From Sipunculus nudus (taxonomy: Eukaryota > Annelida > Sipuncula > Golfingiida > Sipunculidae), in assembly GCA_026874595.1 (NCBI GenBank), contig CM049311.1, positions 39,807,676-39,871,675 of the forward strand: a DNA stretch of 64,000 nucleotides, in the 5' to 3' direction. Made by a program: the position numbers and the translations under genes. Below the pieces are notes generated by a model, which searched no databases, was not told the origin of the DNA, and worked only from the letters and a program-made list of their open reading frames with translations. Below, piece after piece: positions 12,962 to 23,474 of this stretch (positions are counted from its first letter, which is position 1; the number at the start of each line of letters is the position of its first letter).

Positions 12962-13739
12962 TCACTCCGGTGCATAGCAGCAGCCTGCCGTTCGAGTGTC
13001 GATATTTAAATTTTGGAGGAATTGGGGTGGCAGAACAACCCATAGGGTTTTGATTAATATCAAGTTTGGCAGATCAACTTTCTTATTCTCTCTGCCATCT
13101 GCCTGTCAGACTGTTATTTTCACAAATTGAGATAAATATTTACCACTTCCCTTATCAAAAACTTAAAATTATCACTTCAAAAGTGATAACTGTCAACGAA
13201 AGCATTTTCCATCACAAAGACGAATTTTTAATGTACCACTGGACACAGATTTTCAGAATATATATAGTTAATCGTAGTACAAATAAAATACGACTCAAAT
13301 GTATTTATTTGAAACAATTCCACACAGCCAATGTTTAAACCCGACCCTTTCAACGACTGTGCAATCATGACTCCTGTGATGTTCGCAAAACAGTATAGAC
13401 TGGAGGAAGGCACAGCCCAACCAGACTCTCTATTTTAATCATGTAAATGAAGTGCCACATTTGTTCAGGTGATACAATCACCCAACCGCTGTCTCAGTAT
13501 CCATATTTACAACACGCATTCGTGCAATTGCTTTCTTTCATACACTCAGGTTTTCATGAATGTTGTAAAGCCTTTGGCATAAATTAAAAATTCCATATAT
13601 ATCGCTTATTATCTGGATTTCATCGGTTTGAAAATCTTGAAATACCATGTATATTATATGATCCATACATCGTGCGGATACCCGACATCTTTTTATTCTA
13701 TTTATTTATTATTATTATTTTTTTTTTTGCAAACAGCCC
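12962..13739. other. Intron or spacer, nothing recognised
   Basis: AT-rich DNA between the duplication and an inverted repeat. The open frame at 13066-13338 has no motif. If the two exons of the cysteine-rich gene belong together, this is part of their intron. Confidence 0.35.
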
Positions 13740-14120
13740 ACTCGACATTAGCTCCTCCCGCGGCGGTTATACACCTCAGCTGTCCCAGACTTTATTTTGC
13801 GTAACCGCTGCTTTGTATAGTGAGGTTCTCTGGGTTCGAACACGAGGGTGCACACAGAGCGCAGAATTGTAATCAGACCAATGAGAGCGTGGAGCTGCAT
13901 TGTACATCCTGCCCTAATTTTAAACAAGCGACACCCGCTCTCGTTGGTTTCCTCACACCGGGACAAAAGCTGTCGTTTGTCTGATTCTTGGCCCTGTGCC
14001 AGGACGGGTGTTTGAACCCAGAGAAACTTGCTACACAAACCAGCAGTTACACGAAAAGATGTCTTGGACGACTGCAGTGTGTAAGTGCTGCAGGAGGAGG
14101 GTAACTTGACTTCCCAGACG
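13740..14120. repeat. Foldback inverted repeat, arms of about 130 bp
   Basis: 13740-13880 and 13985-14120 are diverged inverted copies of one sequence. Shared landmarks are TTCTCTGGGTTCGAACAC on the left and its near reverse complement at about 14008-14027, AATCAGAC (13871) against GTCTGATT (13979), and GCTCCTCCCGC against GCAGGAGGAGGG at the outer edges. A spacer of about 100 bp separates the arms. It could be a foldback or MITE-like element, or two opposed copies of a SINE-like repeat (GGTTCGAAC resembles a tRNA B box). An open frame on the minus strand here has no family motif. Confidence 0.7.
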
Positions 14121-14685
14121 TATACATTCCATTTAGAAGTGACCAATAAGCTGTACATGTACTGAGTAGACATAATCCTTTTCAAATACACGGCGTTATC
14201 AGTATTTCTTTTAATATGTCAAACGCCAAATGTTGCTTAAAGACCCTTTCAGGTTTTATCTCACTCCGCTGTTATCGTTGTACAAGGGCCTAAGCCTTAC
14301 ACCCGACGCGCATGTGTGACGTAATTTTACAGATGAAGAAAACAGGGGGAAAAATCCTGTATAATTAAAAAAAAAACTCCCGCGTGTGCACAATATCATG
14401 TAAATGGGGATTATATTTAATTGAGCTGTAAACGTTTTGTTTAGTTTGATGTTAATAAATCATGTTTCATATAGGTATAGGTTAAAGACTGTTGGGATCC
14501 AGATGCGTTGTATAAGTGGGAACGTACAGAAAAAAAAATATTTTACTTCTGTTGATAGCCGACAGAGGACAATAACCATCACTATTCTGTTTTGGCACAA
14601 AGAGGTTTGGGTTTAGGATTTTGCTAATTGTTTCTCGAATATTAATATTTTTTTACAGAAAAATTTGTGCTTCTCTCTATTCCAG

Positions 14686-15160
14686 TACCGAGAAGACCCC
14701 AACCAGTAAGGCCGGCTTTACTCGCGTGCGATGTCTCATAACTCAATGCACGCGCAAAAGGGGCGTGGCCTACGTAGAGTGCGTCACACGTTGCCAGGAG
14801 CTTCAGCCACAAGGTGGCGCCGAGTGGCGACAAAGGGAAAAACGAGACGCCCGGCCATTCTGGAAGCGAGGCCAGAGATCGGAGAAATCAGCGTTCTGGA
14901 AGCGACAGAGTGATCCCCTACAGTCGTGTATTGAGGCTCACTGTACCAGTGCTGTCCACTCCTTGTATGGCGCATGCGTGTACGAAAAATGTATGCACAC
15001 ACTGCACATGCGTCTGTTCCGGGACACGTCAAAGAGGTCCTGGACGGACATGGTCCACACTTGCATAGCGTTTCACTGTGGTCACGAGGTCCCCGGCACC
15101 TATGACTACAGTCTCTGTGTACAGAAGAGCTGCGGGAGTTCCTTCATCGGCGAGCGGTAG
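14686..15160 (+). CDS. Cysteine-rich secreted precursor-like protein, terminal exon
   Basis: A strong acceptor (TGCTTCTCTCTATTCCAG, ending 14685) opens a frame that ends with TAG at 15158-15160 and is followed by AATAAA at 15319, so this is a last coding exon of about 158 codons. The frame runs upstream of the acceptor to 14621, but that part is AT-rich and contains the splice signal. It holds twelve cysteines in three modules: C-x4-C-x10-C-x3-C, C-x4-C-x10-C-x4-C and C-x4-C-x12-C-x4-C (for example CIEAHC...CVYEKC and CIAFHC...CVQKSC). Between modules 1 and 2 is a basic stretch with dibasic sites REKR, FWKR and FWKR that would release short peptides ending in Phe-Trp. The third module follows a KR site. 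This resembles a processed neuropeptide, hormone or other secreted precursor whose modules could form disulfide-linked helical hairpins. I do not recognise the family. Composition is richer in GC than the flanks. The signal peptide must lie in an upstream exon. Confidence 0.75.
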
Positions 15161-15345
15161 CTTTTCCCAAACAGCCGTGTCAAACAGACCATGCACTGAA
15201 ATTGAACATACTAACATCATAACATCTAGTAGCCAGGAAATCCATATGTCGGATGTTTCTGTTCATACAACTTGTCAAATGTTCTTTACAAATGTCGAGC
15301 TCATTCTGTGGATGTTTCAATAAAGTAATGCATATAACATGACCG
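15161..15345 (+). other. 3' untranslated region of the cysteine-rich gene
   Basis: The sequence between the TAG stop and the region just after AATAAA, with no repeat. Cleavage is expected 10-30 nt after 15324. The first 15.4-kb satellite unit begins shortly afterwards. Confidence 0.55.
15319..15324 (+). terminator. Polyadenylation signal AATAAA
   Basis: Canonical hexamer 159 bp after the stop codon of the cysteine-rich exon, with a GT-rich stretch (CGTGGTTGTAG) about 20 bp downstream. Confidence 0.65.
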
Positions 15346-15369
15346 CGTGGTTGTAGTAAATGGATTTAC

Positions 15370-17410
15370 CAATACGCCGCAGTCATAACCAGCACCAACA
15401 AACAAAATACAGCTACACAGCCTTACCTGTACAAAGCAGTCTCAACCAGCACCAACAAACAAAATACAGCTACACAGCCTTACCTGTACAAAGCAGTCAT
15501 AACAAGTACCAATAAACAATATACAGCTACACAACCTTTTCTGTACGACTCAGTCATATCTAGCAGCAACAAACAATATATACAGCTACACAGCTTTACC
15601 TGTACGCCGCAGTCATAACCAGCATCAACAAACAATATACAGCTACACAACCTTTTCTGTACGGCTCAGTCATATCTAGCAGCAACAAACAATATATACA
15701 GCTACACAGCCTTACCTGCACGCCGCAGTCATAACCAGCACCAACAATCAATATAAAGCTACGCAGCCTTTTCTGAACGGCTAGGTCATATCTAGCAGCA
15801 ACAAACAATATATACAGCTACACAGCCTTATCTGTACGCCGCAGTCTTAACAAGCACCAATAATCAATATAAAGCTACACAGCCTTATCTGAACGGCGAG
15901 GTCATATCTAGCAGCAACAAACAATATATACAGCTACACAGCCTTTACCTGCACGCCGCAGTCATAACCAGCACCAACAATCAATATAAAGCTACACAGC
16001 CTTATCTGAACGGCTAGGTCATATCCAGCAGCAACAAACAATATATACAGCTACACAGCCTTATCTGTACGGCGAGGTCATATCTAGCAGCAACAAACAA
16101 TATATAAATCTACACAGCCTTATATGAACGGCGAGGTCATATCTAGCAGCAACAAACAATATATACAGCTACACAGCCTTATCTGTAGGCCTACGCCGCA
16201 GTCTTAACCAGCACCAACAATCAATATAAAGCTACACAGCCTTAACTGAACGGCTAGGTCATATCTAGCAGCAACAAACAATATATACAGCTACACAGCC
16301 TTATCTGAACGGCTAGGTCATATCCAGCAGCAACAAACAATATATACAGCTACACAGCCTTATCTGTACGGATCAGTCATATATAGCAGCAACAAACAAT
16401 ATATACAGCTACACAGCCTTACCTGCACGCCGCAGTCATAACCAGCACCAACAATCAATATAAAGCTACACAGCCTTTTCTGAACGGCTAGGTCATATCT
16501 AGCAGCAACAAACAATATATACAGCTACACAGCCTTATCTGTACGCCGCAGTCTTAACCAGCACCAACAATCAATATAAAGCTACACAGCCTTATCTGAA
16601 CGGCGAGGTCATATCTAGCAGCAACAAACAATATATACAGCTACACAGCCTTACCTGCACGCCGCAGTCATAACCAGCACCAACAATCAATATAAAGCTA
16701 CACAGCCTTATCTGAACGGCTAGGTCATATCCAGCAGCAACAAACAATATATACAGCTACACAGCCTTAGCTGTACGGCGAGGTCATATCTAGCAGCAAC
16801 AAACAATATATAAAGCTACACAGCCTTATATGAACGGCGAGGTCATATCTAGCAGCAACAAACAATATATACAGCTACACAGCCTTATCTGTAGGCCTAC
16901 GCCGCAGTCTTAACCAGCACCAACAATCAATATAAAGCTACACAGCCTTATCTGAACGGCTAGGTCATATCTAGCAGCAACAAACAATATATACAGCTAC
17001 ACAGCCTTATCTGAACGGCTAGGTCATATCCAGCAGCAACAAACAATATATACAGCTACACAGCCTTATCTGTACGGATCAGTCATATCTAGCAGCAACA
17101 AACAATATATACAGCTACACAGCCTTACCTGCACGCCGCAGTCATAATCAGCACCAACAAACAATATACAGCTACACAGCCTTATCTGAATGGCTAGGTC
17201 ATATCCAGCAGCAACAAACAATATATACAGCTACACAGCCTTATCTGTACGGCTCAGTCATATCTAGCAGCAACAAACAATATATACAGCTACACAGCCT
17301 TACCTGCACGCCGCAGTCATAATCAGCACCAACAAACAATATACAGCTACACGGCCTTATCTGAACGGCTAGGTCATATCTAGCGCCAACAAACAATATA
17401 CAGATACACA
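15370..17410. repeat. Minisatellite, alternating 57/59-bp units with a 706-bp higher-order period
   Basis: About 35 copies built around CAGCTACACAGCCTTA, in two subtypes: AGCAGCAACAAACAATATATA (59 bp) and AGCACCAACAATCAATATAA (57 bp). Landmark variants recur 706 bp apart: CTGTAGGCCTACGCCGCAG near 16184 and 16890, and the same CTTATCTGAACGGCTAGG variant at 16001 and 16707. A block of about 12 monomers was therefore duplicated as a unit. Confidence 0.95.
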
Positions 17411-17789
17411 CTGCAGGCATGCCTAGCACACATAATACATATAAACAAGTTTTATTTTCCCTGATATTTTCTGAGATACAGTTATATACTGATTATATAT
17501 AGCCATACTGAATGAGAGGATAACATTTTACTATTTTCAATGCTCAGATCTAGCAAAGAAACTTCAAACATTGATACAGCTGTTTGCAATCGCAGAGCGA
17601 ACGCAAGAGAAGGGGAAGGGTGTACGCGAATCAACTCTGTTTGATATAAGGTTAAGCTATTGGAGATTTAGCGCAAACAGGAAATAGCAGAAGGTAAAAA
17701 GAAAAAAATAATACAAAAAAAGGTCTTGTAATCAGAGGGACTTAAGAAGGTCCACCGACAAATGAAATTATAACAAAATAGAGGTATAA

Positions 17790-18061
17790 ATAACTTTATC
17801 AACCCCTGTGATCCCATATATGATCACAACTATACATAAACTATACAGACATAATCCCATGTATAATCACTCATTAATAATAACCATGAAGGCATAATCC
17901 CATGTTTAATCACACCTACACATAAATCATAAAAGCATAATCCCATGTATAATCACACCAATAAATAAACCATAAAAATCATAATCCCATGTAGACCACA
18001 CTTACATTATAAACCCTAGAAATAATCCCATGTATGATTATATATATATATTATATATATA

Positions 18062-18093
<32 letters not shown>

Positions 18094-20235
18094 CATTGAG
18101 GCATAGTCCAAAGTATAATCATACAAAGTATAAGCATATATTCATAATCCCATGAATAATCACATCTACATATATATTATAACCCATAAAAGTATAATCC
18201 CATGTAGACCACACTTACATATACAAACCCTAGACATAATCCCATGTATGATTATAAATATATATATATATATATATCATTGAGGCATAATCCAAAGTAT
18301 AATCATACAAAGTATAAGCAAATATTGTTACGGAACCAAATATAAACAGATCACGTATGCGTGATGAACACAAATTTTGTAATGGAGATAAAAAAAATCA
18401 GATTCTGTAATACTAGGCAGCGTGAAATGCCTAGGGGAATGAATAAAGAAGTCCGTGTTCTTTTTTTGTTAAAAAAATAACTATAATTTATTCCTAAAAC
18501 AACCCTAACAATACAATACACTAAATCAATACAATTATACAGCAAAACAGCGTTACAGCAACAAGTCAATATAATCACACAGAAAGATAATGGTACAGTA
18601 CCTCGATACCAACACCGTCACCACAATAAGTTCCCTGAATGTAAACTCTCGGAGAATGACAGTCCAGTGGAAAGCTCTTGCAACAACACAGAAAGTAAAC
18701 TGAAGTCCAAATGTATAAAATCCAGGAGAAAGTTCTTGAAATTCTATAATTGCCGTATTCGTCGGATAAGGTCCTGACACACGCTTCTGCGTCCGCCGGA
18801 ATCTGCTCTGCTCTGCCCTCTGGTTCTAAAAAAAACAGCCCCTTTATATACCTTCACACCCCAAGCCGGGAATTTTCTACTTCTCGAACAGTCTATAAGG
18901 ATCCTACTCAACAGTAAACACGCGTTTCAGGAATTCTCTAGAAAGAACAGCGCTGTGTATCTCCACACACCAGGCTCATCACGTGACCCACGACCAGGCT
19001 GGAAAACTCAAGGCTCACATGAAAACGAGAGCTCAACCAATACGGATTAAACATAAAATGTAACAACAACACGAGTTACGCCCGTGTCACACAATAAAAA
19101 GAGCACCTGTAACAATATTCATAATCCCATGTAAAGTCACACCTATATATAAACCATAAATGCATAATAGCATGTATAATCACATCTGTATATAAACTAT
19201 TAAGGCATAATCCAATATAAAAAAAAACCTATGAATAAACCACATGCATAATATCATGTATAATCACTCCTATACCTATATTAGAAAGGCATTATCCCAT
19301 GAACGATCACACCGACATATATGGCCACAAAGGTCTAATCTCATGTTTGATCACACCTTCATTTATAAACAATTAAGGTACTATCCCATGTATGATCACA
19401 CCTACATATATAAACCATAAAGGCATAATCCCATGTATGATCACACCTACATATATAAACCACAAAGGTATTATCTCAAGTAAAACCATATCTATATATA
19501 AAACATATATTCATAACCCTATGTATAATCACACCTATATATATATATATATATATAAACCATACAAGCATAATCCCATTGATGATGACTCGTATACATA
19601 AACTATAAAGGCATAGTATCATGTATAATCAAACATTTACATAAACAATGAAAGCATAATCTAATGTATATATAACCGTTTCTGTTTCTAAACCAGAAAG
19701 GCATAACCCAATGTATAATCGCACCTTTACATAATTAACATAAACCATAAAGGCATAATCTCATGTATAATAACACTTACATATATAAGCCGGAAAGACA
19801 TAATTCTATGTATGAGCACTCTTATACCTCAACCATAAATCTATAATCCCAAGTACTATCACACCCATACATAAACCATTAAGGCAAATACTGATGTCTA
19901 ATCACACCTATAAATGCCATAAATGCACAAAAGTATGTATGATCCCTCCTATATATACATAGACCATGAAGGTATGATCATACCATAAATCCATAATCCC
20001 AAGTATAAGCAACCTATACATAATCCTAAAAGGCAAAATGCCTTGTATTAACACTCCTATAAATGCCATAGATGCACAAAACTATGCATGGTCACACCTA
20101 TACATAAATAATAAATGCACAATCCCATGTATGATCATATATTTACACACTTGCAATCCAGAAATCCCATGTATGATCACATATATACATATACTAGCAA
20201 TCCATATAGGCACAATACCATGTATGATCACACAC

Positions 20236-20272
<37 letters not shown>

Positions 20273-20386
20273 CATACTAATAATCCATAAAGGCACAATC
20301 CCATGTATGATCACATATATACATATACTAGCAATCCATATAGGCACAATCCTATGTATGATCACACACACACACACACACACCAT

Positions 20387-20429
<43 letters not shown>

Positions 20430-20670
20430 TAGTAATCCATAAAGGCACAATCCTATATGTATGATCACATACATATACTAGCAATCCATATAGGCACAAT
20501 CCCATGTATGGTCATATATATACATAATATAGATACTATAGATATAGGCATAATTGCACTATGATCTCACCTATACATAAACCAAATAGATATAGGCATA
20601 ATTCCACTATGATCACACCTATACATAAACATATAGATATAGGCATAATTCCACGAGAAGGTCCCTATAC
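17790..20670. repeat. Diverged minisatellite, 43-46-bp unit, interrupted
   Basis: Units contain CATAATCCCATGTATGATCA followed by CACCTACATA and AAACCATAAAGG. Copies are heavily diverged and many have expanded into TA tracts (18038-18092, 18256-18278, 19541-19556, 20236-20274, 20389-20428) or CA runs near 20365. The array is split by the LTR-like insertion at 18326-19114. It has decayed much more than the 26-, 28- and 40-bp arrays. Confidence 0.9.
18326..19114 (-). mobile_element. Probable solo LTR, 789 bp
   Basis: This is non-satellite sequence inserted in the satellite array. It begins TGTTAC and ends GTAACA (a 6-bp inverted terminus of the TG...CA type) and is flanked by ATAT on both sides (18322-18325 and 19115-19118). 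The flanks rejoin to a normal satellite unit like the one at about 18127-18150. On the minus strand a TATATAAA box (18850-18843) and a downstream AATAAA (18492-18487) lie 350 bp apart, as expected for U3-R-U5 order. No internal retroelement genes, primer-binding site or polypurine tract are present, hence solo. The class (Ty3, BEL or other) cannot be told. The 4-bp target duplication lies in AT-rich DNA and is weak evidence alone. Confidence 0.6.
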
Positions 20671-20689
20671 ATATACATGAAGAACTGGC

Positions 20690-20893
20690 TAAGACATGTA
20701 AACCCAAACTCCCGGAGTTTTTATAATTAAGAAAGCTGTTAATATATAATAGTAATCTAATTACTGATTAATAAAAAGGAAATATGTAAAATGAAAATTA
20801 ATCACGAATGAATGGGAAAAGCAATAGACAACATAATAGGTGTTACACCTCAACTGGAAGGGGGGGGGGGCGCCCTTTTTGGATCCGCCACTG
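20690..20893. mobile_element. Truncated end of a hAT-like TIR element
   Basis: Ends GGATCCGCCACTG at 20893, preceded by a G tract and an AAAATTAATCACGA segment. The same AAAATTAATCACGA followed by a G-rich stretch and GGATTCGCCACTG ends the inner element at 38936, so the two belong to one family. The opposite terminus was not found here. Confidence 0.6.
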
Positions 20894-21481
20894 ATTAGAC
20901 TTGGAACGTCAGGTGGAACGAAATATTTGGTTTCTAGCGCTCGGGTTGGAGTGGAGCCCTTGGGCGAGTGGGCTTGAAACTTGTCAGTTGGACTAAGTTA
21001 TGTTTGTTTGGATAAAACGATTGTTCTTAATATGAAGGGAAGGGGGTGTTTATTTCATTTCAATATCCTCTAAATAGCAATCATCAATTAATTAAAAGGC
21101 CACATTGTATAATTATCTGGTTTGTTTCCTGTGCTTTAAGAATATATTTTTTAAAATTTTATATTGAAAAAGACATTGTATTAAATTATAAATCATAAAA
21201 ATATATAAATGTACAGGTCTTTAGTGACACGATAGAATAGTTGGCTTTACATGAGGGGACGTCTTATCAACACCAAATTCTATAACCAGTATTAAATCAA
21301 AAGAATTCAGCTATTTAGGAATTAAAAAAGAGTATAAAATTAAGTGTTTTTTCACATGGGTGTAATAGTATACAGGTTGTGATTATATGCGTGAAAATCG
21401 CTCCTATGACTTTGTACTGTGGTGTTTCCATGTGTCCTTCACAGTATATGTATGTGTGAAAATCTTCACAGAAGCCGTTTT

Positions 21482-21557
<76 letters not shown>

Positions 21558-23423
21558 CTGCGTGAACTCAGGATTGTGGTAAAATGACCTTAAGTAAAGA
21601 TTTTTGGAAGACCTGCCATAAAGATCCACAGAATTAATCTCTATTTCACTCATATACGAGCACACGAAAACAGAGTGTTACGATCTCCCATGTAACATGC
21701 ACAATGTGGTCGGAATCCTAAAATATATTAATGGGTATAAAGATTGGTGCATGTACTCTCTCTATATATATAGGTGTTTATATGTGTACCTGCATGCATG
21801 TTTTTGTGTGCGATGGAATCTCTTCAACGTGGTGGAATAACTGTGTGCATCAGAACAAATAGAAAAGTTTTCCGTGAGGCCAAGGTAAATAAAATTATCG
21901 TTCGTCTTTGAGTTAAAATAAATTTTTGTTCAGGAGGAAAAAAAAACACCCCCTCCCCCTGGTATAAAAAGGTTCGTCCCCATTAATTAAATGTAATTTT
22001 TAATACTTAAGTCATATAAATATTGACAATGAAAATATAACAGAACAATGACTTAAGTATAAATGTTTTAAATATAATTTAATAATATACACTCAGATAT
22101 ATGTACACCCTATACCATAAACTGTTGCATACAGGTGGTTATGGTCTAACTCATTGAACCAAGAACTACTTAAACAAAACAGGTTTCTGGAAAAGGTGAC
22201 AGCAGAATCAGACTTATCATCACTTAAATTCGCCTTAATCGAATATTATGTATAGATCTAATATAGACCGCACTGTAAATAATATACAAACAACTATACC
22301 TGAGAAATATGACCAAATATATACAGAAACCCAACATCGTTATCCTGAAGGGGTCGGCTTAATAACAAATTTGAGCAGTTCTTACATTTTCATAGATATA
22401 CCCTACGGTATAGTGGTAAGTCGTAGTATTTACCTTTTTTTGGCGAGGGTTTCAAATTCGCGATATTTGGGGACTAAGGGGAATTTATCGCGAAAATAAA
22501 ACCTTCGTAAATAAGACGCGACATATACGCAAGTGAACAGTAATTGATTCTATAGCTTCAATGGCACCTCAGGTATATTGTGCCGCGATCATCAATATAA
22601 GCATACATTTCATGTTACCCGTAATTCAAAGATTGAGAATACATATAATAACAATATACTTTGTATATCTGCCTCTGTTGCATGAAGAATTTCCACCTGT
22701 TTGATGTTAGCATATAGACTTGTATACGGCAGAGAGGGAGTTCATCGGGTCATACCCCAACCGAAGGTATAAATAACAAAACACATCCTACTTTTTATTG
22801 ATTGTAGTTCCAGGATAATTTTCTATCCTATGCATTCATTATTCCGTTTCCATGGAAACCATGCACTGAAATTTCTAAGGCCATGCACCGCATACGATTA
22901 TTAAGATCTTGCGTACATAATAGGCAACTTTATTAATATAAAATTTATTAATCTAAGGTCAATGATCAAAATATATAGTGTTTATAAATAGGCCTGTGTA
23001 ATAAATATATGTAATGTATAGAAATTGTTCTTATTATACTTTGATACACCGTGATACAGAGGAAAAGCATCAGCATCGTGCAACTCAGCAAGGGACAATA
23101 ATTCAATGATGGTATGCGCATGCGCTAATGTGGACAGACACGGATATTTACGCTCTGCAAGTTAACACAAAATACTTTGATATTGCTGCCGTCCAAGATA
23201 CAGATCGGTTTCAAGATTTCGCAGGTATTTACGCTTGAACATTTCTTATTACTGGAAAGGCAACATAAATCCATAGACCAACTTTCAAGATATCATTTGT
23301 ATGATTCTACATAAAACTTTGGCCTGACCAAAAGAGAACTCTCTCCCTGTTACTCCTGGCAACCCGCTCCGACCACAACCACGGGCCTAATCCTCATTTC
23401 AACCGCCGGCCTCGCCAACTTTA
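20894..23423. other. Non-coding, with a TA tract and possible LINE 5' region
   Basis: Contains (TA)n at 21487-21554 and a CGCGA-bearing patch at 22460-22500. From about 23060 to 23423 it probably holds the 5' untranslated part of the LINE below, including the palindrome GCGCATGCGC at 23116-23125. The open frame at 22248-22499 has no recognisable domain. Confidence 0.4.
21487..21554. repeat. (TA)n microsatellite
   Basis: About 68 bp of perfect TA repeat. Confidence 0.97.
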
Positions 23424-23474
23424 TTGTTACTTTACAATAGGTACCTGCAAGCCGGTCGTATCATACAGTCCATA

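Noticed and set aside
13672-13872. Signal-peptide-like frame upstream of the cysteine-rich exon
   Set aside because: It starts at GTG, its hydrophobic part is a poly(T)-rich tract, and it runs into the foldback repeat without a matching splice donor.
14621-14685. Start of the cysteine-rich protein at the in-frame ATG 14621
   Set aside because: This part is AT-rich and contains a polypyrimidine tract and CAG typical of an intron end. No hydrophobic signal segment of good quality follows.
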